The position numbers and the translations under genes are program-made. A DNA stretch of 64,000 bases, taken from Pseudomonas khavaziana. GTDB lineage: Bacteria; Pseudomonadota; Gammaproteobacteria; Pseudomonadales; Pseudomonadaceae. Below are positions 10,053 through 21,845 of the stretch, piece by piece. Position 1 is the stretch's first letter. Every line of letters starts with the position of its first letter. Where the stretch lies: NCBI RefSeq assembly GCF_019145205.1, contig NZ_JAHSTT010000002.1:558001-622000 (forward strand), given 5' to 3'. The notes under the pieces were generated by a model, which made no database searches, was not told the origin of the DNA, and saw only the letters and a list, made by a program, of their open reading frames with translations.

Positions 10053-11246
10053 TCAGGTACCAGCTGGCGCCTCTGGTAACTGGGGGAGTGGCGCACCCTT
10101 TGGCCACAGCATCCAGATCTGTCCCTGTTGCTTCATATTCCCTGCCAGCTCGCCTGCCGCATCGCCCGTGCCCCAGAACAGGTCTGCCCGCACTTCGCCA
10201 GTGATTGCGCCGCCGGTGTCCTGGGCTGCGACAGGCCGGATGATCGGTGAACCGTCGGGTTTGGTGGTCGACAGCCACAGCAGGCTACCCAGCGGGATCA
10301 CCTTGCGATCCACCGCCACGCTATAGCCGGCGGTCAATGGCACGTTCAGCGAACCGCGCGGGCCTTCGTTGCTGTCGGGGCGGGCGCTGAAGAAAACGTA
10401 GCTGGGGTTGCTCGCCAGCAGCTCTGGAATGCGCTGCGGGTGTGCCTTGGCCCAGGCACTGATGGCGCCCATGGTCACCTCTTCTTTTTTCAGCTCGCCT
10501 TGCTCTACCAGCCAACGGCCAATAGGGCGATAGGGGTAGCCGTTCTGGTCGCCATAACCGACACGCAGTTGGCGCCCCCCCGCCAGTTGAATACGCCCCG
10601 AACCCTGGATCTGCAGGAATTGCAGGTCCATCGGGTCAGTCAGCCAGGCAATCGGCTTGGCGGTCGAGCCTTGGCTGTTGAGGGTGCTGGCGTCGTCGTA
10701 GGGCTTGAGTACGCGGCCTTCCAGGCGCCCGCGCAGACGCTTGCCCTTGAGTTCCGGGTAGATACTCTCGAGGTTGACGATGATCAGGTCATCCGGCACA
10801 CCGTATACCGGCACGTGGGCGCTGGCGGTTTTGGTCAGGCTGCCAGGGTAGACCGGCTCGTAATAGCCGGTGATCAAGCCGTGTGGCGTGTTGTCAGCCG
10901 AACGCAGGCCGAATACATCCAGATGCTCCTTGAGAAAGCCACGGACCGCCACGGCTTCGCCCGGCACGCTGGCCGCTGCCGCGCAGGTCGTGCCCCACAC
11001 CGGGTCGGCCTTGAGGCGCTGGCAGGCGCTGCGCCAGGATTCAAACCCGGCCAGCAAGTCGCTGTCGGCGACAACCGGCAAGGCTTCCCAAGGCGCGCTC
11101 ACATAGGTGGCGACGGCGTGAGGCTTGGCTTCTTCTTTGGCGACTTCTTTGTCGGTGACTTTACCTGCATCACAGCCGGCCAGCAGCGCGATCATTGGCA
11201 GAGCCCACGCCAGGCGGCGGCTCCAGGGTTTCAAGCTGACATTCAT
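10053..11246 (-). CDS. mltA: Membrane-bound lytic murein transglycosylase A
   Basis: MltA cleaves peptidoglycan with 1,6-anhydromuramic acid formation, from the inner face of the outer membrane. The 397-residue product has a lipobox at residues 22-25 (LAGC). The MltA domain shows ITGYYEPVYPGS, the substrate loop IQGSGRI, and the C-terminal double-psi barrel part AQDTGGAITGEVRADLFWG with its catalytic Asp. AGGAATTGCCTAG precedes the ATG at 11246. It is a single gene. Confidence 0.96.
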   Translation of the reverse strand: MNVSLKPWSRRLAWALPMIALLAGCDAGKVTDKEVAKEEAKPHAVATYVSAPWEALPVVADSDLLAGFESWRSACQRLKADPVWGTTCAAAASVPGEAVAVRGFLKEHLDVFGLRSADNTPHGLITGYYEPVYPGSLTKTASAHVPVYGVPDDLIIVNLESIYPELKGKRLRGRLEGRVLKPYDDASTLNSQGSTAKPIAWLTDPMDLQFLQIQGSGRIQLAGGRQLRVGYGDQNGYPYRPIGRWLVEQGELKKEEVTMGAISAWAKAHPQRIPELLASNPSYVFFSARPDSNEGPRGSLNVPLTAGYSVAVDRKVIPLGSLLWLSTTKPDGSPIIRPVAAQDTGGAITGEVRADLFWGTGDAAGELAGNMKQQGQIWMLWPKGAPLPQLPEAPAGT

Positions 11247-11378
11247 CTAGGCAATTCCTGAAACGATTGCCCGTGCGTCGCTGCAGGGGGGCAACCCTTA
11301 TTATTAATAGGGCTATTGGTCTTTGTGGGCGGTGCGAGGATACTGGCCGCCGTTTTCCGTGACCTTGAAGCCATCAAA

Positions 11379-11825
11379 ATGTTAAAAAAACTCACCGTTG
11401 TACTGCTGGCCTGCCTGGCCTTGTCCGCCTGTGGTGGTGTCGACCCCAATTCCCCGCTGGGCCAGCGCAAGGCGATCTTCAAACAGATGCTCAAGACCGG
11501 CGAAGACCTGGGCGGCATGTTGCGTGGACGTATCCCGTTCGACGGCGCCAAGTTCGCCGATGGCGCAGTCAAGCTGGACGCCTTGTCCCATGAACCGTGG
11601 AAGCATTTCCCGAGTGTGCGTGAAGAAGACCACACCAGCGCCAAGGACGATGTCTGGCAAAAACAGGCGCAATTCCAGCAACTGGCCCGCGACCTTGAGG
11701 CAGCCACCGGTGAATTGGTGATCGCCAGCCAAGTGCAGCCCTACAAGGCCAGCAATCTCCAGCCTGCGGTGCAGAAAGTCGAAGATGCCTGCAGCGCCTG
11801 CCATAAACAGTTCCGCGATCATTGA
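11379..11825 (+). CDS. Cytochrome c'-like (class II) lipoprotein
   Basis: A 148-residue protein with an N-terminal lipobox (LSAC, residues 15-18) and one C-terminal haem site CSACH close to the end, followed by KQF. A four-helix bundle with the haem motif at the C-terminus is the class II cytochrome c' arrangement; members bind NO or transfer electrons. The lipobox predicts membrane anchoring in the periplasm. I start at the ATG at 11379, directly before the signal sequence MLKKLTVVLLACLAL; the upstream frame extension is not supported. Function here is unknown. Confidence 0.82.
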   Translation: MLKKLTVVLLACLALSACGGVDPNSPLGQRKAIFKQMLKTGEDLGGMLRGRIPFDGAKFADGAVKLDALSHEPWKHFPSVREEDHTSAKDDVWQKQAQFQQLARDLEAATGELVIASQVQPYKASNLQPAVQKVEDACSACHKQFRDH

Positions 11826-11831
11826 TCGTTT

Positions 11832-12227
11832 TTACTGGTCGAGTTCTTCCACCGCGTCATGCAGTTCTTTGCGCGACTCGGCCAGTTTGTCCTTACGCTT
11901 GTTGATCTTGTCCGGGTCGCCTTTTTTCATGGCCTTGTCGAGGTCGGCCTGACGGCGGGAGACTTCGTGCTTGGCGTCGAGCACCTTGTTTTCGCGTTCT
12001 TTTTTCAAGCCGGCGTCGGTGCAGTTGGCGGTGACTTCGCTCAGGGCTTTCTCCAGCCCGGCCTGTTGGGCGCTATTGCCGTGGGCTTTGGCTTGTTCGA
12101 TCTGGGTGCTGATGGCCTGGCGCTTGGCGGCACAGCCGGTGAGCGGTTGCGCTTCTTCGGCGGCCAACAGTGGCGTGGCCGTGAAGCTTGCGAGGGTCAG
12201 TAAGGCAAGGGGGGCGAGAAATTTCAT
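11832..12227 (-). CDS. Periplasmic DUF1090 family protein
   Basis: A 131-residue protein with a cleavable signal (MKFLAPLALLTLASFTATPLLA) and two cysteines (GCAAKR, ANCTDA). The rest is a long, highly charged helix rich in Lys, Glu and Asp, typical of DUF1090 (YqjC-like) proteins. The function is not known. GGAG before the ATG at 12227 supports this start over the one four codons upstream. Its 3' end almost meets that of the convergent cytochrome gene. Confidence 0.82.
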   Translation of the reverse strand: MKFLAPLALLTLASFTATPLLAAEEAQPLTGCAAKRQAISTQIEQAKAHGNSAQQAGLEKALSEVTANCTDAGLKKERENKVLDAKHEVSRRQADLDKAMKKGDPDKINKRKDKLAESRKELHDAVEELDQ

Positions 12228-12263
12228 ATAAAGCTCCAAGGTCGCAATCAGGTGGCTGGGGGG

Positions 12264-13964
<1,701 letters not shown>

Positions 13965-13980
13965 TCATCCAAGTGCCCAC

Positions 13981-14010
13981 AAAAAAGCCCCGACTGCTCG
14001 GGGCTTTTTA
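13981..14010. terminator. Bidirectional terminator after metK
   Basis: AAAAAAGCCCCGA-CTGC-TCGGGGCTTTTT forms a strong GC stem with T-runs on both strands. It lies just past the metK stop and before ligB, and so ends the metK transcript. Confidence 0.9.
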
Positions 14011-14039
14011 CCGGGTGTTTCTATCTGTCGCGCGAACGC

Positions 14040-15230
14040 TTACAGGCCGGCGGCAGTGCGCAGGTCGTTGGCGCGGTCGGTTTTTTCCCAGGTGAAGGTG
14101 CTGAAGGTGTCGTCGCCAACGGTCTTCTGCGCCGGGGTACGACCGAAGTGGCCGTAGGCTGCGGTTTCCTGGTACATCGGGTGCAGCAGGTCAAGCATGG
14201 TGGTGATCGCGTAGGGGCGCAGGTCGAAGATCTCACGTACGAGCTTGACGATCTTGTCATCGCTGATCTTGCCGGTGCCGAAGGTATTCAGCGAAATCGA
14301 CGTCGGCTGGGCCACGCCGATGGCGTAGGAAACCTGGATTTCGCAGCGCTCGGCCAGACCGGCAGCCACAATGTTCTTGGCCACATAGCGACCGGCGTAA
14401 GCCGCGGAACGGTCAACCTTGGAGGGATCCTTGCCGGAGAACGCGCCGCCGCCGTGACGGGCCATGCCGCCGTAGCTGTCGACGATGATCTTGCGCCCGG
14501 TCAGGCCGCAGTCGCCCACCGGGCCGCCGATGATGAACTGGCCGGTCGGGTTGATATGGAACTGGGTGTCCTTGGTCAGCAACTCGGCAGGCAACACGTG
14601 CTTGACGATCAGCTCCATCACGCCTTCGCGCAGGTCGGCATAGGACACGTCCGGGTTGTGCTGGGTCGACAATACAACGGCGTCGATCCCCACGACCTTG
14701 CCGCCTTCGTAGCGGCAGGTCACCTGGGACTTGGCGTCCGGGCGCAGCCATGGCAACAATCCGGATTTACGCGCCTCGGCCTGACGCTGCACCAGCTGGT
14801 GCGAGAAGGTGATCGGCGCCGGCATCAGCACGTCGGTCTCGTTGCTGGCGTAGCCGAACATCAGGCCCTGGTCGCCGGCGCCCTGGTCTTCAGGCTTGGC
14901 ACGGTCAACACCCTGGTTGATGTCAGGCGACTGCTTGCCGATGATGTTCATCACGCCGCAGGTCGCGCCATCGAAGCCGACGTCGGAGCTGTTGTAGCCA
15001 ATATCGGTGATCACATCACGAACGATCTGCTCCAGGTCGACCCAGGCGGTGGTGGTGACTTCACCGGCGATGATCGCCACGCCCGTTTTCACCAGCGTCT
15101 CGCACGCCACGCGGGCGAACTTGTCTTCAGCGATGATAGCGTCCAGCACCGCGTCAGAGATCTGGTCGGCGATTTTGTCCGGATGCCCTTCAGACACGGA
15201 CTCGGAGGTGAAAAGGGAGTATTCGCTCAT
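14040..15230 (-). CDS. metK: S-adenosylmethionine synthetase
   Basis: MetK makes S-adenosylmethionine from methionine and ATP. The 396-residue product begins [19 protein letters not shown], the ATP-site motif; it also has [12 protein letters not shown] and [19 protein letters not shown]. The open frame extends 27 codons upstream into the preceding gene, but the family length and conserved N-terminus fix the ATG at 15230. It starts 19 bases after the ArsR-methyltransferase regulator gene, so the two form an operon whose regulator probably senses a methyl-cycle compound. Confidence 0.98.
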   Translation of the reverse strand: MSEYSLFTSESVSEGHPDKIADQISDAVLDAIIAEDKFARVACETLVKTGVAIIAGEVTTTAWVDLEQIVRDVITDIGYNSSDVGFDGATCGVMNIIGKQSPDINQGVDRAKPEDQGAGDQGLMFGYASNETDVLMPAPITFSHQLVQRQAEARKSGLLPWLRPDAKSQVTCRYEGGKVVGIDAVVLSTQHNPDVSYADLREGVMELIVKHVLPAELLTKDTQFHINPTGQFIIGGPVGDCGLTGRKIIVDSYGGMARHGGGAFSGKDPSKVDRSAAYAGRYVAKNIVAAGLAERCEIQVSYAIGVAQPTSISLNTFGTGKISDDKIVKLVREIFDLRPYAITTMLDLLHPMYQETAAYGHFGRTPAQKTVGDDTFSTFTWEKTDRANDLRTAAGL

Positions 15231-15249
15231 CTCGATGTTTTCCTGATAT

Positions 15250-16245
15250 TTACCGATGGTGAGTGTCGCCAGCCGGCCGCTGAAAATGGCGGACCTGAAT
15301 CTGGAAACCATTACGTAAACCTACATAGAGGCTTTCCCCGGGAACGAGTCCCGCAGCGGTGGCCCAACGGGCCAGATCGTCCTGTTCAAAACCCAGCCAG
15401 AGATCACCGCAGGCCTCCTTGGCCCAATTCTGGTTGTGGCTGCATAAATCCGTCACCAGCAGGCTACCGCCGGGGTGCAGCAACCCGGCCATTTGCTTGA
15501 GGGCGTCGGCCGGGGCGGCGAAATGGTGCAAGACCATGTTCAGTACCACGCAATCGGCCCGCAGGCCGGTGTCATCCAGGGCGTCGGCCAACTGCAGGCG
15601 CACATTGCCCAGGGCTTCGCGTTCACACAGCTGGCGCGCCAGCTCCAGCATCGCCGGGCTGTTGTCCAGCGCCGTGACCTGCACAAAGCGGCGCGCCAGT
15701 TCCGGCAGGAAACCGCCGTCGCCAGGGCCGACTTCCAGGGCCGTGGCCTTATCACTGAAGCTCAGCTTGTCCAATAGCGCCAGCACGCTTTCGCGGTACT
15801 GGGCCAGCCCGGCGATCAGGTCCTGCTGGGCGCGGAACTTGTCGGCAACCCGGGAAAAAAAGTCCTGGCTGGCGGCGGCGCGTTGCCCGTGCACCTGGCC
15901 GATCCGCGCTTGCACATCGCTTGGCAGGCCCAGGTTGTCCACTTCCTCAAGCAAGGCCGCGTGCAGTTTGCCGCCCAACTGTTCGGTGTGGGGCAGGGCG
16001 CGGCGGTAAAAGATCGCATTGCCTTCGCGGCGGGTGGCCACCAGGTCGGCCTGGGCCAGCACCTTCAAATGGTGGCTCATGCCGGACTGGCCGATGGCGA
16101 AGATCTGCGCCAGTTCCAATACCCCGAAAGAATCGTTGGCCAGTGCACGCAATACGTTCAAGCGCAACGGATCGCCAGCGGCCTTGCACAAGGCTGCAAG
16201 CTCATCGCCATCGTCAGGACGCAGGGAGGGCACGGGTATGTTCAT
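15250..16245 (-). CDS. ArsR-family regulator fused to a SAM methyltransferase domain (SahR-like)
   Basis: A 331-residue fusion. Residues 12-100 are an ArsR winged helix (recognition helix in [20 protein letters not shown]). Residues 150-325 are a class I methyltransferase fold with motif [17 protein letters not shown] and [15 protein letters not shown]. The architecture and link to metK match SahR-type regulators, which respond to S-adenosylhomocysteine and repress methyl-cycle genes in Proteobacteria; that identity is inference. It is the first gene of an operon with metK. A perfect palindrome about 40 bases upstream suggests autorepression. The domain may act as a ligand sensor rather than an enzyme. 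Confidence 0.87.
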   Translation of the reverse strand: MNIPVPSLRPDDGDELAALCKAAGDPLRLNVLRALANDSFGVLELAQIFAIGQSGMSHHLKVLAQADLVATRREGNAIFYRRALPHTEQLGGKLHAALLEEVDNLGLPSDVQARIGQVHGQRAAASQDFFSRVADKFRAQQDLIAGLAQYRESVLALLDKLSFSDKATALEVGPGDGGFLPELARRFVQVTALDNSPAMLELARQLCEREALGNVRLQLADALDDTGLRADCVVLNMVLHHFAAPADALKQMAGLLHPGGSLLVTDLCSHNQNWAKEACGDLWLGFEQDDLARWATAAGLVPGESLYVGLRNGFQIQVRHFQRPAGDTHHR

Positions 16246-16285
16246 AAGGCCAGCAGTCTAGTGACGGGTTGGGATCCCCGCAAGG

Positions 16286-16311
16286 TCAATATCAAAAAGT
16301 TTTGATATTGA
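16286..16311. promoter_or_regulatory. Palindromic operator between the ArsR-methyltransferase gene and tkt
   Basis: TCAATATCAAAA, two bases AG, then the exact complement TTTTGATATTGA: 12 of 12 arm bases match. It is 41 bases upstream of the ArsR-methyltransferase start and 194 bases upstream of tkt. ATATCAA-type palindromes suit ArsR-family winged helices, so autoregulation of the regulator-metK operon is the simplest reading. Confidence 0.75.
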
Positions 16312-16504
16312 TCGATAAGTGGCGGTTATAAGCCACCGCTATAACCCTTAGACGAACCTGTGGCAGGGTTCTGCAAGGGATAACTGTAGAAACCTGGGGA
16401 AAAAGCCCTTCAAGTGACTATCTGTCATTGCCCGCAGGCGGTGGCTGAGGGAAAATGCCGGTCCTTTTTTCCGTTTCTTTTAAGCAAACTCCAGGAGATC
16501 AGCG

Positions 16505-18502
16505 ATGCCCAGCCGTCGTGAGCGTGCCAACGCCATTCGTGCCCTCAGCATGGATGCCGTGCAAAAAGCCAACAGCGGCCATCCCGGTGCCCCGATGGGC
16601 ATGGCGGATATCGCCGAGGTACTTTGGCGTGACTACCTGAAACACAACCCGAGCAACCCGTCGTTCGCCGACCGCGATCGCTTCGTGCTGTCCAACGGCC
16701 ACGGCTCGATGCTGATCTACTCGCTGCTGCACCTGACCGGCTACGACGTCACCATCGACGACCTCAAGAGCTTCCGCCAGCTGCACAGCCGGACCCCGGG
16801 CCACCCGGAATTCGGCTACACCCCAGGCGTGGAGACCACCACCGGTCCCCTGGGCCAAGGCCTGGCCAACGCCGTAGGCTTTGCGCTGGCGGAAAAAGTC
16901 CTGGGCGCGCAGTTCAACCGCCCCGGCCACGACATTGTCGACCACCACACCTACGTGTTCCTGGGTGATGGCTGCATGATGGAAGGCATTTCCCATGAAG
17001 TCGCGTCCCTGGCTGGCACTCTCGGCCTGGGCAAGCTGATTGCCTTCTACGATGACAACGGCATCTCCATCGACGGTGAAGTCGAAGGCTGGTTTACCGA
17101 CGACACCCCCAAGCGTTTCGAAGCCTACAACTGGCAGGTGATTCGCAACGTCGACGGCCATGATCCTGAAGAAATCAAGATCGCCATCGACACCGCGCGC
17201 AAGAGCGCACAGCCGACCCTGATCTGCTGCAAGACCACTATCGGCTTCGGCTCTCCGAACAAGCAAGGTAAAGAAGACTGCCACGGCGCCCCACTGGGTG
17301 ACGCGGAAATCGCCCTGACCCGCGAGGCGCTGAAGTGGAACCACGGCCCGTTTGAAATCCCGGCCGACATCTACGCCGAATGGGATGCCAAGGAGAAAGG
17401 CCTGGCCACCGAAGCCGAATGGGACCAGCGTTTCGCTGCCTACTCCGCCGAATTCCCGGAACTGGCCAACGAGCTGGTACGCCGTCTGGCCGGTGACCTG
17501 CCTGCCGACTTCTCGGCGAAAGCCTCGGCCTACATCGCTGAAGTCGCAGCCAAGGGCGAGACCATCGCCAGCCGTAAAGCCAGCCAGAACACCCTGAACG
17601 CGTTTGGCCCGCTGCTGCCTGAGATTCTCGGCGGCTCGGCCGACCTGGCCGGTTCCAACCTGACCCTGTGGAAAGGTTGCAAAGGTGTCTCGGCAGAAGA
17701 TGCCAGCGGCAACTACATGTACTACGGCGTGCGCGAGTTCGGCATGAGCGCCATCATGAACGGCGTGTCCCTGCACGGCGGCCTGGTGCCATACGGCGCG
17801 ACCTTCCTGATGTTCATGGAATACGCCCGTAACGCCGTGCGCATGGCCGCACTGATGAAGAAACGCGTGATCCATGTGTACACCCACGACTCCATCGGCC
17901 TGGGCGAAGACGGCCCGACGCACCAGCCGGTCGAGCAACTGACCAGTCTGCGTACCACGCCGAACCTGGATTGCTGGCGCCCGGCCGACGCGGTCGAATC
18001 CGCCGTGGCCTGGAAGCACGCCATCGAGCGCAAGGACGGCCCTTCGGCACTGATCTTCTCGCGTCAGAACCTGCAACACCAGGTGCGTACCGACGCGCAG
18101 ATCGCCGATATCAGCCGTGGTGGCTATGTGCTCAAGGACTGCATCGGCGAACCGGAGCTGATCCTGATCTCCACTGGTTCCGAAGTGGGCCTGACCGTCC
18201 AGGCCTACGACAAGCTGACCGCCCAGGGCCGCAATGTGCGTGTTGTATCCATGCCGTGCACCAGCGTGTTCGAAGCCCAGGACGCCGGCTACAAGCAGTC
18301 GGTGTTGCCTTTGCAGGTCAGCGCGCGTATCGCTGTCGAAGCGGCCCACGCCGACTACTGGTACAAATACGTGGGCCTGGAAGGCCGCGTGATCGGCATG
18401 ACCACCTACGGTGAGTCGGCGCCGGCACCAGCGTTGTTCGAAGAGTTCGGTTTCACCCTGGAAAATATCCTGGGTCAGGCTGAAGAGCTGCTGGAAGACT
18501 AA
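16505..18502 (+). CDS. tkt: Transketolase
   Basis: Thiamine-diphosphate enzyme that moves two-carbon units between pentose and other sugar phosphates. The 665-residue product begins [20 protein letters not shown]. It shows the thiamine site [18 protein letters not shown], the [12 protein letters not shown] loop, and the pyrimidine domain ([20 protein letters not shown]). CCAGGAG precedes the ATG at 16505. It is the first of a run of carbon-metabolism genes on the plus strand (tkt, epd, pgk, fba). Confidence 0.98.
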   Translation: MPSRRERANAIRALSMDAVQKANSGHPGAPMGMADIAEVLWRDYLKHNPSNPSFADRDRFVLSNGHGSMLIYSLLHLTGYDVTIDDLKSFRQLHSRTPGHPEFGYTPGVETTTGPLGQGLANAVGFALAEKVLGAQFNRPGHDIVDHHTYVFLGDGCMMEGISHEVASLAGTLGLGKLIAFYDDNGISIDGEVEGWFTDDTPKRFEAYNWQVIRNVDGHDPEEIKIAIDTARKSAQPTLICCKTTIGFGSPNKQGKEDCHGAPLGDAEIALTREALKWNHGPFEIPADIYAEWDAKEKGLATEAEWDQRFAAYSAEFPELANELVRRLAGDLPADFSAKASAYIAEVAAKGETIASRKASQNTLNAFGPLLPEILGGSADLAGSNLTLWKGCKGVSAEDASGNYMYYGVREFGMSAIMNGVSLHGGLVPYGATFLMFMEYARNAVRMAALMKKRVIHVYTHDSIGLGEDGPTHQPVEQLTSLRTTPNLDCWRPADAVESAVAWKHAIERKDGPSALIFSRQNLQHQVRTDAQIADISRGGYVLKDCIGEPELILISTGSEVGLTVQAYDKLTAQGRNVRVVSMPCTSVFEAQDAGYKQSVLPLQVSARIAVEAAHADYWYKYVGLEGRVIGMTTYGESAPAPALFEEFGFTLENILGQAEELLED

Positions 18503-18538
18503 GGCGCTAACGCGGTGGCCCACTGGTCACCGCCTCTA

Positions 18539-18640
18539 CTGTAGGAGCGAGCTTGCTCGCGAAGATCGTTAACGATAACGCAGTGTTTCTGGTTTAACGC
18601 GGCGCTCTCAAGTTCTTCGCGAGCAAGCTCGCTCCTACAG
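18539..18640. repeat. Inverted repeat of a second REP type
   Basis: CTGTAGGAGCGAGCTTGCTCG at the left and its complement at the right, about 50 bases apart, between tkt and epd. The core GTAGGAGCGAGC differs from the GTGGGAGGGGGC core used elsewhere in the window, so it belongs to another REP family; it is the only clear copy here. Confidence 0.88.
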
Positions 18641-18671
18641 TGGTTTGTGTCGCCCACAATGCGAGAACCCC

Positions 18672-19727
18672 ATGCCCCAACCGCGTCCTTACAAAGTTGC
18701 ACTCAACGGCTACGGCCGCATTGGTCGTTGCGTCTTGCGTGCGCTGTTCGAGCGAGGGGCGGCGGCCGGGTTTGAAATTGTTGCGATCAACGATCTGGCC
18801 GATATGGCCAGTATCGAATACCTGACACGCTTTGACTCCACCCACGGCCGCTTTCCCGGCGAAGTGCGGGTCGACGGCGATTGTCTGCATATCAATGGCG
18901 ACTGCGTGAAAGTGTTGCGCAGTGCCACGCCCGAGGGCATCGACTGGGCGGCGCTGGGCGTCGACCTGGTGTTGGAATGCTCCGGTGCCTATCACACTCG
19001 TGCCGATGGCCAGCGTTTTCTCGATGCCGGCGCGCCGCGTGTACTGTTTTCCCAGCCGATGGCCAGCGAGGCAGATGTCGATGCCACCATCGTCTACGGC
19101 ATCAACCAGGATTGCCTGACCGGCGATGAGCTGCTGGTGTCCAACGCCTCGTGCACCACCAACTGCAGCGTGCCGTTGTTGCGCCTGCTGGATCAGGCGA
19201 TCGGCGTTGATTACGTGTCGATCACCACGATTCACTCGGCGATGAATGATCAACCGGTAATCGACGCCTATCACCACGAAGACCTGCGCCGTACGCGTTC
19301 GGCGTTCCAGTCGGTGATTCCGGTGTCCACAGGTTTGGCTCGCGGCATCGAGCGACTGTTGCCGGAACTTGCCGGGCGAATCCAGGCCAAAGCCGTACGG
19401 GTGCCGACGGTGAATGTGTCTTGCCTGGATATCACCATGCAAACCGTCAGCGACACCGATGCGACGGAGGTCAACCGGATCCTGCGCGAGGCCGCCACCA
19501 GCGGCCCGCTCAAAGGCTTGCTGGCCTACACCGAGTTGCCCCACGCCAGTTGCGATTTCAACCATGACCCGCATTCGGCGATTGTCGATGCCAGCCAGAC
19601 TCGCGTTTCCGGCCCGAGGCTGGTGAACATCCTGGCCTGGTTCGACAACGAGTGGGGCTTTGCCAACCGAATGCTGGATGTTGCGGAACATTATCTGCAC
19701 ATCGCTTCTAAACAACCTCAACAGTAA
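18672..19727 (+). CDS. epd: Erythrose-4-phosphate dehydrogenase (GAPDH family)
   Basis: Oxidises erythrose-4-phosphate to 4-phosphoerythronate with NAD, the first step of the DXP-dependent pyridoxal phosphate pathway. The 351-residue product has the Rossmann start [20 protein letters not shown], the catalytic cysteine in [14 protein letters not shown] and the C-terminal [14 protein letters not shown]. It lies between tkt, whose product is erythrose-4-phosphate, and pgk, the usual place for epd; this context favours Epd over a glycolytic GAPDH. I start at the ATG at 18672. Confidence 0.93.
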   Translation: MPQPRPYKVALNGYGRIGRCVLRALFERGAAAGFEIVAINDLADMASIEYLTRFDSTHGRFPGEVRVDGDCLHINGDCVKVLRSATPEGIDWAALGVDLVLECSGAYHTRADGQRFLDAGAPRVLFSQPMASEADVDATIVYGINQDCLTGDELLVSNASCTTNCSVPLLRLLDQAIGVDYVSITTIHSAMNDQPVIDAYHHEDLRRTRSAFQSVIPVSTGLARGIERLLPELAGRIQAKAVRVPTVNVSCLDITMQTVSDTDATEVNRILREAATSGPLKGLLAYTELPHASCDFNHDPHSAIVDASQTRVSGPRLVNILAWFDNEWGFANRMLDVAEHYLHIASKQPQQ

Positions 19728-19744
19728 TTCAGGAACTGCGACCC

Positions 19745-20908
19745 ATGACCGTGTTGAAGATGACCGACCTCGATCTGCAAGGTAAGCGCGTACTGATCCG
19801 CGAAGACCTCAACGTCCCAGTCAAGGACGGTGTTGTCACCAGCGACGCGCGAATCCTGGCCTCGCTGCCGACCATCAAGCTGGCCCTGGAAAAAGGCGCG
19901 GCCGTGATGGTCTGCTCCCACTTGGGTCGCCCGACCGAAGGTGAGTTTTCTGCTGAAAACAGCCTCAAGCCGGTAGCTGAATACCTGAGCAAGGCCCTGG
20001 GCCGTGATGTGCCGTTGGTGGCTGACTACCTGGGTGGCGTTGATGTTAAGCCTGGCGACATCGTGCTGTTCGAAAACGTGCGCTTCAACAAGGGCGAGAA
20101 GAAGAACAGCGACGAACTGGCCCAGCAATATGCCGCGCTGTGCGATGTATTCGTGATGGACGCTTTCGGCACTGCGCACCGTGCCGAAGGTTCGACCCAC
20201 GGTGTGGCCAAGTTCGCCAAAGTCGCCGCTGCCGGCCCGCTGCTGGCCGCTGAACTGGATGCATTGGGCAAAGCCCTGGGCGCTCCGGCCCAGCCGATGG
20301 CCGCCATCGTCGCCGGCTCCAAGGTCTCCACCAAGTTGGATGTACTCAATAGCCTCAGCCAGATCTGCAACCAGCTGATTGTCGGCGGCGGCATTGCCAA
20401 CACCTTCCTGGCCGCAGCCGGCCATCCGGTGGGCAAGTCCCTGTATGAGCCGGATCTGTTGGATACCGCCCGCGCCATCGCCGCCAAAGTCAGCGTGCCA
20501 TTGCCGGTGGACGTGGTCGTTGCCAAAGAGTTCGCTGAAAGCGCCGAAGCCACCGTCAAGCTCATCGCTGACGTGGCCGCTGACGACATGATCCTGGATA
20601 TCGGCCCGCAAACTGCGGCCAACTTCGCCGAACTGCTCAAGGCATCCCAGACTATTCTGTGGAATGGCCCGGTGGGCGTGTTCGAGTTCGACCAGTTCGG
20701 CAACGGCACAAAGGTACTGGCCAAGGCGATCGCCGAAAGCTCGGCTTTCTCCATCGCCGGCGGTGGCGACACTCTGGCGGCCATCGATAAATACGGCGTT
20801 GCTGATCAGATCTCCTACATTTCTACCGGTGGCGGCGCTTTCCTCGAGTTCGTCGAGGGCAAGGTGCTGCCAGCCGTGGAAGTGCTGGAAACCCGAGCCA
20901 AGGGCTAA
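19745..20908 (+). CDS. pgk: Phosphoglycerate kinase
   Basis: Transfers phosphate between 1,3-bisphosphoglycerate and ADP in glycolysis and gluconeogenesis. The 387-residue product has [10 protein letters not shown] (substrate-binding aspartate and asparagine), the basic-patch run [10 protein letters not shown], and the nucleotide-site loop [30 protein letters not shown] precedes the ATG. It begins 17 bases after epd, so the genes are co-transcribed. Confidence 0.98.
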   Translation: MTVLKMTDLDLQGKRVLIREDLNVPVKDGVVTSDARILASLPTIKLALEKGAAVMVCSHLGRPTEGEFSAENSLKPVAEYLSKALGRDVPLVADYLGGVDVKPGDIVLFENVRFNKGEKKNSDELAQQYAALCDVFVMDAFGTAHRAEGSTHGVAKFAKVAAAGPLLAAELDALGKALGAPAQPMAAIVAGSKVSTKLDVLNSLSQICNQLIVGGGIANTFLAAAGHPVGKSLYEPDLLDTARAIAAKVSVPLPVDVVVAKEFAESAEATVKLIADVAADDMILDIGPQTAANFAELLKASQTILWNGPVGVFEFDQFGNGTKVLAKAIAESSAFSIAGGGDTLAAIDKYGVADQISYISTGGGAFLEFVEGKVLPAVEVLETRAKG

Positions 20909-20939
20909 GGCTCGCATGATCAGGAAAAGGAGTGTTCCC

Positions 20940-21167
20940 ATGATCAAGTCGTTGGCACTGGTAGTCGCAGCGGGCCTGCTGGCCGGCTGCAGCAGCACGC
21001 CAAGTGCGGCGCCCGAGGTGGATAACGCCAAGGCCCCGCTGAAAAAAAGCTGTTACCAGGCTGACTGGCAAGCCGAGACCATGCCGGTGATCAACAAGCG
21101 CATCGGCAACGAACGGCTGGAGAAATACGATTCCGCGCCCAACGGTCAGGAACAGGGCTGCCCATGA
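20940..21167 (+). CDS. Small lipoprotein of unknown function
   Basis: A 75-residue protein with signal sequence and lipobox LAGC at about residues 14-17. The mature part is short and polar, with two further cysteines (KKSCYQADW and the penultimate Cys), which could pair. AAGGAG precedes the ATG at 20940. It is 31 bases after pgk on the same strand, and a second lipoprotein gene follows. I recognise no domain. Confidence 0.75.
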   Translation: MIKSLALVVAAGLLAGCSSTPSAAPEVDNAKAPLKKSCYQADWQAETMPVINKRIGNERLEKYDSAPNGQEQGCP

Positions 21168-21230
21168 CGGGTCTGATCCACTAACCGACAGCAAAGGCGG
21201 CCTTCCGGGGTCGCCGTTCGAGGATTGGCA

Positions 21231-21563
21231 ATGAAAGGCGTTTTCGCCCTGGCAGCCCTGGCCCTGTTGGCTGGCTGCAGCAGCATGAACATGTTTAACA
21301 AGGCAGAGCCTGCCGATAAGTGGACCACCTGGACCTGCGACAGCAAGGCCGAGGTCAACTGGCGCTTTGCTAACCAGGCCCGTAGCGAGGTGGATGTACG
21401 CCTCGGTGGTTCGGACCAGGTTTACCGTCTCAAGCAGGACGTGGCGGCCTCGGGCGCGCTGTACAGCGATGGCCAGTTGGCGTTTCACACCAAGGGTGAG
21501 GAAGGCCTGGTTTACTGGGTGGCCACCGATGATTTGATCGGGCGCGGCTGTAAGGCCAACTGA
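21231..21563 (+). CDS. MliC-like lipoprotein (C-type lysozyme inhibitor family)
   Basis: A 110-residue lipoprotein (lipobox LAGC near residue 15) with a small beta-barrel pattern: WTCDSKAEVNWRFANQ, VDVRLGGSDQVYRLKQ, SGALYSDGQLAFHTKG and a C-terminal CKAN that can pair with the first mature cysteine. This is the MliC arrangement, which blocks host C-type lysozyme at the outer membrane. The usual MliC invariant residues are only partly recognisable, so inhibitory activity is inference. It lies between pgk and fba. Confidence 0.72.
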   Translation: MKGVFALAALALLAGCSSMNMFNKAEPADKWTTWTCDSKAEVNWRFANQARSEVDVRLGGSDQVYRLKQDVAASGALYSDGQLAFHTKGEEGLVYWVATDDLIGRGCKAN

Positions 21564-21584
21564 GATCATGAAATGAGACCCAAA

Positions 21585-21689
21585 TGTGGGAGGGGGTGGT
21601 GCGACGATTCGACTTGCCCCCGATTGCAGTGTGTCAGCCCGCACACAGGTGTCAGGATGACCGCTATCGGGAGCAAGCCCCCTCCCACA
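21585..21689. repeat. Mixed REP pair with a variant left arm
   Basis: The right arm ends with the ordinary GGGAGCAAGCCCCCTCCCACA. The left arm reads TGTGGGAGGGGGTGG, then TGCGACGATTCGACTTGCC, in place of the usual CTTGCTCC core. The same GCGACGATTCGAC segment recurs at 32,880 and in both arms at 41,066-41,183. Confidence 0.85.
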
Positions 21690-21845
21690 TTGATTCGGTT
21701 TCAGATTGGAATTTGAGTCGGCTACACCAGCAATAACGATTCAGCAGCACAAGGCTCAACCCCTTGATCTGCAATAACTTGAATAGCAGCCGCCGCTACG
21801 GCAGGCTTGCACGATTAACGACCCTCGACCGGGAGAGACAACACA

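Noticed and set aside
16499..18523. 674-codon minus-strand frame opposite tkt
   Set aside because: Antisense shadow of transketolase; no domain or ribosome site.
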